Part shown: piece by piece, positions 41,841 to 50,616 of the stretch
Numbering within the stretch: position 1 is the first letter of the stretch
Layout: each line of letters starts with the position of its first letter
NCBI GenBank assembly: GCA_963665555.2
Contig: OY762308.1
Location: 2,728,001-2,792,000, forward strand
Source of the DNA: CAXXXW01 sp963665555
GTDB taxonomy: Bacteria; Pseudomonadota; Alphaproteobacteria; Thalassobaculales; Thalassobaculaceae
Reading direction: 5' to 3'
DNA length: 64,000 bases
Made by a program: the position numbers and the translations under genes
Notes under the pieces: generated by a model
The model's database searches: none
Told to the model about the DNA's origin: nothing
What the model saw: only the letters and a program-made list of their open reading frames with translations

Positions 41841-43184
41841 TTACCCCTCGCCGGGCAGGCTCTCCGCCGCCGCGTTGCCGACAAGGACGACGATGACGTC
41901 GCCCTCCGCCTCGTTGTAATCGACGACCTCGGCCGCGCTCTCGACATAGAAGGTGTCCGCGCCGGCGCCCCCCTTCAGCGTATCGTCGCCGGCGTTGCCG
42001 TAGAGGATGTCGTCCCCCTTGTTGCCGTAAACCTCGTCGGCGCCCGCGCCGCCGTGCAGCGTGTCGCCGTCCTTGCCGCCGTAGAGCCTGTCGGCGCCCT
42101 CGCCGCCGTCGAGGAGGTCGGTTCCGTAATTCCCGTAGAGCACATCGTCGCCGGCCCCGCCGGAGAGCGTCTCCACCCCGTCGCGCATCTTCAGTTTGGC
42201 GTCGTCGGCCGTCGCGCGCGGCGTCCCGGCGTTTTGCCCGCCGTAGAGCGTGTCGTTCCCAGAGCCGCCCGCGATATAATCGAGGCCCTTGTTGCCGTAG
42301 AGGATGGAGTTTGCGTCGCGCGAGGTCCCGCCCTCGAACGAGTCGTCGCCGTCGCCGCCGTAAATCGTGTTTTCGCCACCCCAGATCAAGAAGAAATCGT
42401 TTCCCGCGCCACCGTAAAGAAGATCGTCGCCGACCCCGGCGTACATCGTGTCGTCGCCGTCCTCGCCGTACGATTCGTTGCCGTCGTTCGACCAATACAT
42501 GTGGTCATCGCCGGCGCCACCGTAATGAAGGTTGTTCCCGTGGTCGTCATCGATCGTGTCGTCGCCGTCGCCGCCGTAAATCGTGTCGTTTCCGTCGTCG
42601 CCATAAAGGAAGTCGTTCCCGGCGCCGCCGTCGAGAAGGTCGTTACCCTCGTCGCCGGCGAGATAATCGTCGCCGTCGCCGCCGCGGAGCGTGTCGTCCC
42701 CGCCGTCGGCGAACAGGAAATCGTCGTGGATGTTTCCGACGATAAGGTCGTTGCCGCCGCGCCCCCGAATAAAGTAAGCGACCGTGGCGTTCGAACCGGT
42801 CAATGTCTCGCTGTTCGCCGTTCCCTCGAGGAAGACACCGTAGACGTCGCCCTCGGCGGCGTTGAAATCCATCGCGCCACCGGCGTGCCTGTCCAACACG
42901 AAAAACACATCCGCGCCCTGGCCGCCGTAAAGCGTGTCGGCCGCGCCGCCGAAGAGAACATCGTCGCCGCGGCCGCCGTAAAGAATATCGCTCCCGTCCT
43001 CGCCGAAGCCCGCGTCCGGCCGGTAGGCGAGGCCCATGAGCGTGTCGTCGCCATCGCCGCCGTAAAGCGTGTCGCGCCCCGCACCGCCCGATAGGTCGTC
43101 GTTGCCGCCGAGACCGTGGATCGCGTCCGCGCCCGGGGTTCCCTCGATGTAGTCGTCGTAGTTCGTACCAGTGACGTTCGCCAT
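41841..43184 (-). CDS. RTX-type calcium-binding protein
   Basis: 447-residue protein made almost wholly of haemolysin-type nonapeptide repeats: from GTPGADAIHGLGGNDDLSGG through YGGDGDDTIDDDHGNNLHYG to the C-terminus. The last 140 residues repeat the C-terminal module of the RTX protein at 37263-38300, including the insert GGQNAGTPRATADDAKLKMR and the ending GADTFYVESAAEVVDYNEAE. An interruption at about 100-130 (FLEGTANSETLTGSNATVAY) splits the repeats. No catalytic domain. It likely binds calcium in the extracellular space after type I export. ATG 43184 follows CGGAGCG; the frame runs upstream to 43394 through a tandem repeat, so a longer start is possible but less likely. Confidence 0.85.
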   Translation of the reverse strand: MANVTGTNYDDYIEGTPGADAIHGLGGNDDLSGGAGRDTLYGGDGDDTLMGLAYRPDAGFGEDGSDILYGGRGDDVLFGGAADTLYGGQGADVFFVLDRHAGGAMDFNAAEGDVYGVFLEGTANSETLTGSNATVAYFIRGRGGNDLIVGNIHDDFLFADGGDDTLRGGDGDDYLAGDEGNDLLDGGAGNDFLYGDDGNDTIYGGDGDDTIDDDHGNNLHYGGAGDDHMYWSNDGNESYGEDGDDTMYAGVGDDLLYGGAGNDFFLIWGGENTIYGGDGDDSFEGGTSRDANSILYGNKGLDYIAGGSGNDTLYGGQNAGTPRATADDAKLKMRDGVETLSGGAGDDVLYGNYGTDLLDGGEGADRLYGGKDGDTLHGGAGADEVYGNKGDDILYGNAGDDTLKGGAGADTFYVESAAEVVDYNEAEGDVIVVLVGNAAAESLPGEG

Positions 43185-43552
43185 CGCTCCGTTATCCTTC
43201 CGTGTTCCACGCGCTCGCTGTTCCGGCGGATGCCGGGCCGTTGCAACATCATGCGGAGAAGCGAAGTCACGCCAAGACGGCGCACACGCATCTACAATCG
43301 CTTGTCGATCACTATAATTCGCGGAACTCGGGCCGTCAATCGCCATATCATGCAGAGAAGCGAAGTTACGCCAAGGCGACGCACGCGCATCCACAATCGC
43401 TTATCGATCACTATAATTCGCGGAACTCTGGCCATAAATCGCCATACAACCTCAATAATGCTGGAATCGCGCCTGGAAATCCTGTTCGGGTCACGATACA
43501 GCGGACTCGTTCGAAGGCGTCGCGCCGCGGCGCCGAGCGGCGCCGGCGCGCC
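43185..43552. other. Low-GC intergenic region upstream of the second RTX gene
   Basis: 368 bp without a supported gene, and clearly richer in A/T than its surroundings. It holds the 99-bp tandem repeat, then 43446-43552 with no feature recognised. It probably contains the RTX promoter; TATAGT-like boxes occur in each repeat unit on the minus strand. Confidence 0.6.
43248..43445. repeat. 99-bp tandem direct repeat (two copies)
   Basis: Units 43248-43346 and 43347-43445 match at about 85-90% of positions. Each includes CGATCACTATAATTCGCGGA, whose minus-strand reading has TTATAGT, a -10-like box. The unit length is a multiple of three; one unit reads open in the minus-strand frame while the other carries a TAA in the frame that starts with its own ATG, so a coding role is doubtful. 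Confidence 0.9.
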
Positions 43553-44584
43553 CTACGCCCACGGCCGCAGCACGACCTTGCCGACGGCCTTTCGCTCCGC
43601 CAGCATGGCGAAGGCGTCGAGGACACGGGCGAGCGGGAGTTCGGCGTGGACGCGCGGGTCGATGCGGCCGGCCTCGGCAAGGTCGCGGACGGCGCGCCGG
43701 TCCTCCCGCCCCTGTTCGGGGAAGCGGCGGCCGTGCTCGCCCGCGCGCACGCCGATCACCGAAAACCCCTTGACCAGCGCGATGTTCGTGCGCAGCGCCG
43801 CGAAACGGCCGGACATAAAGCCGACGACCAGGATCCGCCCGCCGAAGGCGACGCAGCGGGTCGATTCGTCGAAAACGTCGCCGCCCACCGGATCGAACAC
43901 GACATCCGCCCCGCGCCCGCCGGTCAGCGCCTTCACGCGCGCCGCGAAGCCGCCGGCGGCGTCGATCGCGTCGCGGACGCCGTAGTCCCGCAGCGCCGCG
44001 GCCCTGGCCGGCCCGGTCGCCGTCGCGATGACGCGGGCGCCGAGCAGCCGCGCCAGATCGACGGCGGCGAGGCCGACGCCGCCGGCGGCGCCGTGGACCA
44101 GCACCGTCTCCCCCGGCGCCAGCCGCCCGCACCGCGCGAGCGCGACCCGGGCCGTGAGATAGGCCGAGGGGAAGGCGGCGGCCCGCGCCATGTCCAGCCC
44201 CGCCGGCCGGGGCGAGAGCGCGGCCGCGTCCACGACGGCGTATTGCGCGAAGGCGCCGGCGCGCACGCTCCCCACGACCTCGTCGCCCGCCGCGACGCCC
44301 CCGGCGCCGGGGCCGGGCGCGACAACCTCCCCCGCCAACGCCATGCCGGGCGCGAAAGGCGGGTCCGGGCGGTGCTGGTAACGGCCCTGGCACATCAGGA
44401 TGTCCTGGAAGCCGATGCTCGCCGCCGCGACCCGGACCAGCGCCTCTCCCGGCCCCGGAACGGGAACCGGGACCTCGCGCACGGAAACGCCGGACAGGTC
44501 GTCCGAGGGGGCGGCGCACACGACCGCCCGCATCGTCGGCGGGGCGGCGCGTCCGGGCGCGGGATCGGCGGCGGATCGGGTCAT
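43553..44584 (-). CDS. Zinc-free NAD(P)H:quinone oxidoreductase-like MDR protein
   Basis: 343-residue medium-chain reductase. GroES-like N-terminal part (VRVAAASIGFQDILMCQGRY, PFAPGMALAGEVVAPG), then the NADPH motif VLVHGAAGGVGLAAVDLARL (about 157-176) and the C-terminal VKGFSVIGVRAGEHGRRFPE. It lacks the catalytic zinc ligands of alcohol dehydrogenases, so a quinone or enone reductase role is likely. The true start may be the internal ATG (MRAVVCAAP) 17 codons in; the first ATG at 44584 is used here. It is divergent from the sulfotransferase operon. Confidence 0.85.
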   Translation of the reverse strand: MTRSAADPAPGRAAPPTMRAVVCAAPSDDLSGVSVREVPVPVPGPGEALVRVAAASIGFQDILMCQGRYQHRPDPPFAPGMALAGEVVAPGPGAGGVAAGDEVVGSVRAGAFAQYAVVDAAALSPRPAGLDMARAAAFPSAYLTARVALARCGRLAPGETVLVHGAAGGVGLAAVDLARLLGARVIATATGPARAAALRDYGVRDAIDAAGGFAARVKALTGGRGADVVFDPVGGDVFDESTRCVAFGGRILVVGFMSGRFAALRTNIALVKGFSVIGVRAGEHGRRFPEQGREDRRAVRDLAEAGRIDPRVHAELPLARVLDAFAMLAERKAVGKVVLRPWA

Positions 44585-44743
44585 CGCGGGCCGGATTCAA
44601 CCCCGCCGGCCCGCCCGGCGCAAGCCCGGCGGCGCTTTCCCGATTCCAGCGGCCGGCCGGGCGCGCTATACAGCCCGGCGCGCGCGGCCGACGGGGCGCC
44701 GGCGCGGCCGATCCTCCCGCCCCGGCGATCGGGACGCGATCCG

Positions 44744-46048
44744 GTGAACGCCCGCCCCGCATCCTCCGCATCCCCCAGCGAACCGCCCGCCGGCGCCGGC
44801 GGCGCGCCGACGGCGCTGATTATCGCCGGGATGCACCGCAGCGGCACCTCGCTGGTCGCGCGGGTCTGCAACCTGCTGGGCGTCGATCTCGGCCGCGACC
44901 TGATCGACGCGGCCGACGACAACGAGCGCGGCTTCTGGGAGCACCGGGGCATCGTCGAGGCGCATGAGCGCCTGCTGGAGGCGTTCGGCCTCGCCTGGGA
45001 CGCGACCGAGCCGCTGCCGGAGGACTGGCTCCGCCGGCCGGAAACCGCCCGCTGCCGCGACCGGCTGCGCGCGATCGTGGAGGCGGAGTTCGCCGGCAAG
45101 CCGCTCTGGGGCTTCAAGGACCCGCGCGCGGCCCGGCTGGCGCCGCTGTGGCTGGACCTGGCGGAGGAGGCGGGCGCGCGCGCGCGGTTCGCGATCCCGT
45201 TCCGCCATCCGCGCGCGGTCGCGGAGTCGCTGCGCCAGCGCAACGGGTTCTCGATCGCCAAGGGCGAACTGCTGTGGCTGACGCACCTGCTGGAGGCGGA
45301 CGCCGCGACGCGGGGGTTCCCCGTCTGCTTCATCGACTACGAGGCGTTCCTGGAGGACTGGCGGGGGGCGGCGGGGCGGCTGGCGCGCGACCTCGGCCTC
45401 GCCTGGCCCGTCCCGGTCGAGGCGGGCGCGGCGGAGATCGGGGCGTTCGTCGATCCCGCGCTGCGCCACCACGCGGGCGCGGCCGACGGGAACGGCTCCG
45501 CCAACCCGTGGATCGAGCGGGCGTTCCGGGCCGCCTCGGCGCCGGACGCGGCGGCGCGGGCGCGCGAACTCGACGCCGCGCGCGCGGACTTCCTCGACGC
45601 GCAACGGACCTTCTTCCCGTGGCGGGACGAGAACGCCCGCGAACGGATTATCGAAGCCCTCCAGGGGGAAAACCGGGCGCTCGCCGGCCATGTCGAGGAC
45701 CTCGAAGGCGCGCGCGCCGCCCTCGAAGCGGGGCTGGCGGACGCGCGCGGCCACGTGGCCGACCTGGAGGCCGGGGCGGCGGAGGCGCGGCGGCACGCCG
45801 CCTTCCTCGAAACCGAACTGGCGGCCCTAGACGCGATGGCGGGCGCGATGGCGGGCGCCGGCGCCGCGGTGCTCGCGACGCGGCGGTGGCGGATGGGACA
45901 CGCCGCCGGGAACCTGCTCGCACTGGCGCGGCTCTCCCCGACCGGCAGCGCGCCCGCCGACGAGTTGCTGGCCGGCGGCCGGGCGCTGGAGCGCTGGCGG
46001 CGCGCCCGCGCCGGCGCGAAACCGCCGGCCGGCGGAGGACCGGAATGA
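44744..46048 (+). CDS. Sulfotransferase family protein with C-terminal coiled coil
   Basis: 434-residue protein. The N-terminal two thirds form a PAPS-type sulfotransferase-like fold: the P-loop-like IIAGMHRSGTSLVARVCNLL (about 26-45), WGFKDPRAARLAPLWLDL, and RFAIPFRHPRAVAESLRQRN with the 3'-phosphate-binding Arg/Ser pattern. From about 295 it has a predicted coiled coil (ENRALAGHVEDLEGARAALE). No further domain. The GTG at 44744 is the first start in a frame that becomes protein-like there. It overlaps the next GT2 gene by ATGA, so the product probably sulfates or modifies a surface glycan. Confidence 0.8.
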   Translation: MNARPASSASPSEPPAGAGGAPTALIIAGMHRSGTSLVARVCNLLGVDLGRDLIDAADDNERGFWEHRGIVEAHERLLEAFGLAWDATEPLPEDWLRRPETARCRDRLRAIVEAEFAGKPLWGFKDPRAARLAPLWLDLAEEAGARARFAIPFRHPRAVAESLRQRNGFSIAKGELLWLTHLLEADAATRGFPVCFIDYEAFLEDWRGAAGRLARDLGLAWPVPVEAGAAEIGAFVDPALRHHAGAADGNGSANPWIERAFRAASAPDAAARARELDAARADFLDAQRTFFPWRDENARERIIEALQGENRALAGHVEDLEGARAALEAGLADARGHVADLEAGAAEARRHAAFLETELAALDAMAGAMAGAGAAVLATRRWRMGHAAGNLLALARLSPTGSAPADELLAGGRALERWRRARAGAKPPAGGGPE

Positions 46049-47880
46049 CGCCGCCGGACACGGCCGCGCCCGCCGGGGTCGATGTCTCGGTGGTGACCTA
46101 CAACTCCGCGGCCCACCTCGACCGCCTGGTCGAAAGCCTCGCCGCGCAGGACTGCGGCGCCGGGTCGCTCCGGCTGGTCTTCGTCGACAATGCGAGTTCG
46201 GACGGCACGCCGGAGCGGCTGCGGGCGCTGCGGGCCGCGCGCGGCGGCGCCTTCGCCGGGTTCGAGATCGTCGAGAACCGCCGGAACGCCGGCTTCGGCC
46301 GGGGCCACAACGCGGCGCAGCGGGAGGGGCGCGCCCCCTTCGTCTTCGTCCTGAACCCGGACACGCGGCTCTATCCCGACTGCCTTTCGATCCTGCTGCG
46401 GGCCGCCGCGCGGGCGGGCGCCGATGTCGGCGCCTGGGAGCCGCGGCAGGTCCCCTACGAGCACCCCAAACAGTACGATCCGGTCTCGATGGAGCCGCCC
46501 TGGTGCAGCGGCGCCGCGCTGCTGGTCCGCCGCGCCGCCTGGGAAGCGGTCGGCGGCTTCGACAGGCGCATCTTCCTTTACTGCGAGGATGTGGACCTGT
46601 CGTGGCGGCTGCGGCGGGCCGGGTGGCGGTTGCGCTATGTCCCCTCGGCCTGCCTGCGCCACGACGCTTACGACGCGCCCGGTCAAGTCAAGCCCGCGCA
46701 GTTCATCCACTCCGTGCTGGGCAACCTCTATCTCAGGACCCGGTTCGGCGGGTTGCGCGACATGGCGCGGGGCTATCTGCTTTACCTGAGAGTCCTCTTC
46801 GGGCCGAAACATTTCCCCGGCCAGCGCAAGACGCTGGCGATTATCGGAATCCGCTACCTGCGCGACCTAGTCCATTTCCTCGAACGCCGCCGCGAGGTCG
46901 CGGGGGTGGGGTTCCACGGCTTCGACTACGCGCCGGTCCGGGTCGGCGCGTTCCACGAGGTCGCGCCATGGCCGGACATGGACGATCCGCCGCCGGTCTC
47001 CATCCTGATCCGCACGGTGGGCCGGAGGGCGCAGTTGCGCCGCGCCCTGGAGACGGTCCGCAACCAGACCTACCGGAACATCGAGGCCGTCGTGGTCGAG
47101 GACGGCCCGGCGACGCTCGAAACCTTCCTCGAGGGCTTCGCCGACCTCGACATCGCCTACCGGCCGCTGGGCGAGAACCGGGGGCGCTGCCACGCGGGCA
47201 ACGCGGCGATGGCGGCGGCGCGGGGCGAATACCTCTGCTTCCTCGACGAGGACGACGAGCTTTACGCCGACCATGTGGAGCAACTGGTCGCCCGCATCGG
47301 CGAAACCGGCGCGCGCGCCGCCTACGCCACCGCCTTCGAGGTGGAGACGCGGTGGACCGACGGCCACGAGATCGAGGCGGAGGGGCCGGGGGAGATCGTG
47401 TTCGACATCCCCTTCTCCCATCTCGAACTGTGCCGGCGGAATTACATGCCGATCTGCGCCGTGCTGTTCGAGCGTCGCCTGTTCGACGAATGCGGCGGCT
47501 TCGACCCCGAACTGGAGATGCAGGAGGACTGGAACCTCTGGCTGCGCTTCAGCGCCGCGGCCGGCCGGTTCGCCCGGATCGAGAAGACCACCTCGCTCTA
47601 CCGCGTGCCGATGTCACGCGCGGCGCGGGCGGAGCGGCATCGGGAACTGCTCGACTGGTACGCGAAGGCGCGGGTCAGGCATCGCGGGCTGGAGATCGCG
47701 GTGGACGCGGGCGACCTGGCGGACGAGGCCGACCATCTGGCGCACCAGGTCCATCGGGTCCTCGGCATCGCGCCCCACGAACTCGCGGCGCTGGAGGTCC
47801 ATGCGGGCCGCCGCCGTGTCGTTCGCTGGAGCGTCGCGCTGGCGCGCCGGGTCTTGCGCCCGCTGGCCAGCGGCCGCTAG
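46045..47880 (+). CDS. Bidomain GT2 family glycosyltransferase
   Basis: 611-residue protein with two GT2 (GT-A) domains. Domain 1 (about 10-280): DVSVVTYNSAAHLDRLVESL, VFVDNASSDGT, FVFVLNPDTRLYPDC with a DxD-like site, GGFDRRIFLYCEDVDLSWRL. Domain 2 (about 310-600): PVSILIRTVGRRAQLRRALE, AVVVEDGP, CFLDEDDELYADHVEQL, ECGGFDPELEMQEDWNLWLR. Domain 1 resembles rhamnosyltransferases. It is coupled to the sulfotransferase gene (ATGA) and followed after 32 bp by another GT2. It probably adds sugars to lipopolysaccharide, capsule or exopolysaccharide. Confidence 0.88.
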   Translation: MTPPDTAAPAGVDVSVVTYNSAAHLDRLVESLAAQDCGAGSLRLVFVDNASSDGTPERLRALRAARGGAFAGFEIVENRRNAGFGRGHNAAQREGRAPFVFVLNPDTRLYPDCLSILLRAAARAGADVGAWEPRQVPYEHPKQYDPVSMEPPWCSGAALLVRRAAWEAVGGFDRRIFLYCEDVDLSWRLRRAGWRLRYVPSACLRHDAYDAPGQVKPAQFIHSVLGNLYLRTRFGGLRDMARGYLLYLRVLFGPKHFPGQRKTLAIIGIRYLRDLVHFLERRREVAGVGFHGFDYAPVRVGAFHEVAPWPDMDDPPPVSILIRTVGRRAQLRRALETVRNQTYRNIEAVVVEDGPATLETFLEGFADLDIAYRPLGENRGRCHAGNAAMAAARGEYLCFLDEDDELYADHVEQLVARIGETGARAAYATAFEVETRWTDGHEIEAEGPGEIVFDIPFSHLELCRRNYMPICAVLFERRLFDECGGFDPELEMQEDWNLWLRFSAAAGRFARIEKTTSLYRVPMSRAARAERHRELLDWYAKARVRHRGLEIAVDAGDLADEADHLAHQVHRVLGIAPHELAALEVHAGRRRVVRWSVALARRVLRPLASGR

Positions 47881-47912
47881 GCGCGCGGGCGGAGAGGGAA
47901 GCGGAGAGCGCC

Positions 47913-48860
47913 ATGGAGCCGCGGGTCTCGGTCGTTGTCGTGAACTACAATGGCGGCGCGCATCTGGCGGAATGCGTGGAATGCCTGCGCGCCCAGACCG
48001 TCGCGGACTTCGAGGCCATCGTGGTCGACAACGGTTCGGAGGACGGTTCGCTCGCCCATGTTCCGGGGGACGATCCCCGGTTCCGCCTTCTCGAACTCGG
48101 CCGCAACACCGGCTTCGCCTTCGCCAACAACCGCGGCGTCGAACTGGCGCGGGCGCCCTGGATCGCGCTGTTGAACAACGACGCCTTCGCCGGACCCGAC
48201 TGGCTCGAACGGCTTCTCGAAGCGGCCTGGAGCCGGCCGGAATTCGCGTTCTTCGGCTCGCGCCAGTTCAAGGTCGAACCCGAGGGCGTCCTCGACGGAA
48301 CGGGCGACATGCTGGCGCGCAACGGCCGGGCCTGGCGGCGCGACCACGGCGCGCCGGCGGAACCCGGCGTCCGGGAGTCGGGCGAGGTGTTCGGCGCCTG
48401 CGCGGCCGCCGCCATGTACGGGAAGTCGGCGTTCCTGGAGGTCGGCGGCTTCGAGGAATCGTTCTTCTGCTACTTCGAGGATGTCGATCTCGCCTTCAAG
48501 CTGCGGCTGGCGGGCTATCGCTGCCTGTACGTCGCCGAGGCCACGGTTCGGCATGTCGGCTCCGCCACCACCGACGAGACGAGCGACTTCCAGATCTACC
48601 ACGGCCATCGCAACCTGGTCTGGGCGTATTTCAAAAACATGCCGCCGGACCTGCTGCTGCTGGGCCTTCCGGGACATGTCAGGTTCGGCCTGCGGTCGCT
48701 GCGTTACTGGTCGGCGCACGGCAAGGGAAGGGCGATACGCCGCGCCTATCGCGACGCGCTGCTCGGCCTGCCGGGGGTCGTCCGCCGGCGCAGGCCGGAG
48801 ACGCAACGCCTGAGGCGGGTCTCCAGCACGGAGATCGCCCGCCTCATGGCCGTCGAATAG
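47913..48860 (+). CDS. GT2 family glycosyltransferase
   Basis: 315-residue transferase: VSVVVVNYNGGAHLAECVEC, AIVVDNGSEDGS, WIALLNNDAFAGPDWLERLL, and GGFEESFFCYFEDVDLAFKL, all standard for the rhamnosyl/glycosyl GT2 group. The C-terminus has a hydrophobic patch (DLLLLGLPGHVRFGL) that may touch the membrane. Third gene of the sulfotransferase-GT2-GT2 operon. ATG 47913 follows AAGCGGAGAGC. Confidence 0.9.
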   Translation: MEPRVSVVVVNYNGGAHLAECVECLRAQTVADFEAIVVDNGSEDGSLAHVPGDDPRFRLLELGRNTGFAFANNRGVELARAPWIALLNNDAFAGPDWLERLLEAAWSRPEFAFFGSRQFKVEPEGVLDGTGDMLARNGRAWRRDHGAPAEPGVRESGEVFGACAAAAMYGKSAFLEVGGFEESFFCYFEDVDLAFKLRLAGYRCLYVAEATVRHVGSATTDETSDFQIYHGHRNLVWAYFKNMPPDLLLLGLPGHVRFGLRSLRYWSAHGKGRAIRRAYRDALLGLPGVVRRRRPETQRLRRVSSTEIARLMAVE

Positions 48861-48938
48861 CGCCCCGCCCGCCCGGCTTGCGGCGGGGCGCGGGCGCGGC
48901 GATACTCGGCGGCGGCGAACGGGAGGGAGGCGCGCGGC

Positions 48939-49706
48939 ATGGCGGCGGATGGGAAACCGGCGGGGTTCGGGCTGGCGGGGCTGACGGTGCTGGTGGTCGG
49001 CGCGCGGCAGGGGATCGGGCGCGCGGTCGCGGAAATCTGCGCCGCCCAGGGCGCGCGGCTGGTGCTGGCCGACATCGAGGAGCCGTCCGGCCCGGCCCGA
49101 ATCGTCGAGAACCGCCACGGCGCGCCGGTCGCCACCCGCGCCTGCGACATCGCAGACCGCGCGGCGGTGGACGCGCTCGCCGCCGAACTCGACGACGCCG
49201 GCCTCGCGCCGCACTCGGTCGCGCTCACCGCCGGCGTCACGCGCTACAACGACTGGATCGACAGCGACGCCGAGGCTTGGGAGCGCGACGTCGACCTGAT
49301 CTTCGACGTGAACATGCGCGGGCCGATCAACGTCGCCCGCGCCTTCCTGCCCCGGATGCGGGCGGCGGGCTGGGGCCGGCTGGTGCTGGTCGGCTCGATC
49401 GCCGGGCGGATGGGCGGCGTGACCTCGCAGCCGCACTATGTCGCCAGCAAGGGCGGCGTGCACGCGATGACGCGGATGCTGGCGGCGAAATACGCGCGCG
49501 ACGGCGTGCTGGTGAACGCGGTGGCGCCGGGGCCGACCCGCACCCGCATGACGGAGGGGCGCGACATCGACCTCGCCGCCTTCCCGCTCGGCCGGATGCT
49601 GGAGCCGGAGGACATCGCCTGGCCGATCGCCTTCCTGATGTCGCCGGCGGCGGCGGGCATGGTCGGCGCGGTGCTCGACGTGAACGGCGGCGTCGCCTTC
49701 TCCTGA
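48939..49706 (+). CDS. SDR family oxidoreductase
   Basis: 255-residue short-chain dehydrogenase. Cofactor motif VVGARQGIGRAVAEI (19-33), with NAG replaced by TAG (LTAGVTRYN), the catalytic Ser in VGSIAGRMGG, and the YxxxK of HYVASKGGVHAMT intact, so it should be active, unlike the SDR at 21123-21914. The tail PEDIAWPIAFLMSP and VGAVLDVNGGVAF are typical. Substrate unknown. ATG 48939 follows GGGAGGGAGGC, a strong site. It is convergent with the TauD-type gene. Confidence 0.88.
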   Translation: MAADGKPAGFGLAGLTVLVVGARQGIGRAVAEICAAQGARLVLADIEEPSGPARIVENRHGAPVATRACDIADRAAVDALAAELDDAGLAPHSVALTAGVTRYNDWIDSDAEAWERDVDLIFDVNMRGPINVARAFLPRMRAAGWGRLVLVGSIAGRMGGVTSQPHYVASKGGVHAMTRMLAAKYARDGVLVNAVAPGPTRTRMTEGRDIDLAAFPLGRMLEPEDIAWPIAFLMSPAAAGMVGAVLDVNGGVAFS

Positions 49707-49728
49707 ACGAACGCCGCCGCCCCGGCCG

Positions 49729-50583
49729 CTACCCCGCCGGCCCCCTCGGACGGTCGCCGGCGAGCGTGATCCGGCGCATTTCGCGGCGGTGGCCGTGGTA
49801 GTCGTTCAGCGCGTTGTGCTGGGCGGCGCGGTTGTCCCAGAAGGCGAGCGAACCCGGCGCCCAGCGGAACCGGCAGGCGAATTCCGGCCGCGCCTGCCAG
49901 CGGAACAGCCAGTCCAGCAGCGGCGCGCTCTCCTCTTCGGTCATGCCGGCGAAACGGGCGGTGTGGGCGATGTTGACGTAGAGCGCCTTGCGCCCGGTCT
50001 CCGGGTGGACGCGGACGACCGGATGCTCCGCCGACAGCGAATCCTCGGCCAGCCCGGTCGCCGCCGCGCGCCGCATCCCGGCCCGCGTGTCCATCGCGCG
50101 CGGCTTGCCGGAAACGTTGACGGCGCGGAGCGGGTCGAGCAGGCGCTTCATCCCGTCCGACAGCGCCTCGTAGGCGAGATACATGCTGGCGAACTCGGTG
50201 TCGCCGCCGGCCGGCGGAACCTCGACGGCGTAGAGGATCGAGCCGAGCGGCGGCGCCTCGCGGTAGGTCGTGTCGGAATGCCACAACCCGCCGAAATTGG
50301 CCGTCTCGTGGGCCTCCTTGACCACCGGCGTGACCTCCGGAAAGCCGTCCAGCCCCGCGACGAAGGGGTAGATCGCCGGCTCGCCGAAACGCCGGGCGAA
50401 GGCGAGCTGCGCCGCCGGGTCGAGGTCCTGGCCGCGGAAGAAGACGACCAGCCGGTCGAGCAGGACGCGGCGGATTTCGGCGACCGTCGCGTCGTCGAGC
50501 GGCCGCGAAAGGTCGACGCCGGAGATTTCCGCGCCGATCGCGCCGGACAACGGCCTCGCCTCGATCCGCGCGCGACCCGCCAT
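49729..50583 (-). CDS. TauD/TfdA family dioxygenase
   Basis: 284-residue Fe(II)/2-oxoglutarate dioxygenase. It has GAEISGVDLSRPLDD near the N-terminus, HxD at 102-104 (GGLWHSDTTY), and distal H256 (NRAAQHNALNDYHGHRREMR) with the 2-oxoglutarate Arg near 267-270. TauD splits taurine to sulfite, TfdA splits 2,4-D; relatives act on many sulfonates and aryloxy acids, so the substrate is open. It lies downstream of the cystathionine lyase gene on the same strand (33 bp), which hints at a link to sulfur supply. Confidence 0.9.
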   Translation of the reverse strand: MAGRARIEARPLSGAIGAEISGVDLSRPLDDATVAEIRRVLLDRLVVFFRGQDLDPAAQLAFARRFGEPAIYPFVAGLDGFPEVTPVVKEAHETANFGGLWHSDTTYREAPPLGSILYAVEVPPAGGDTEFASMYLAYEALSDGMKRLLDPLRAVNVSGKPRAMDTRAGMRRAAATGLAEDSLSAEHPVVRVHPETGRKALYVNIAHTARFAGMTEEESAPLLDWLFRWQARPEFACRFRWAPGSLAFWDNRAAQHNALNDYHGHRREMRRITLAGDRPRGPAG

Positions 50584-50616
50584 CGCCCCTTCCCCCGGCT
50601 CCCCCGCCGCCGGCCC

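Noticed and set aside
43248..43445. CRISPR array
   Set aside because: Only two directly adjacent 99-bp units with no spacers and no cas genes.
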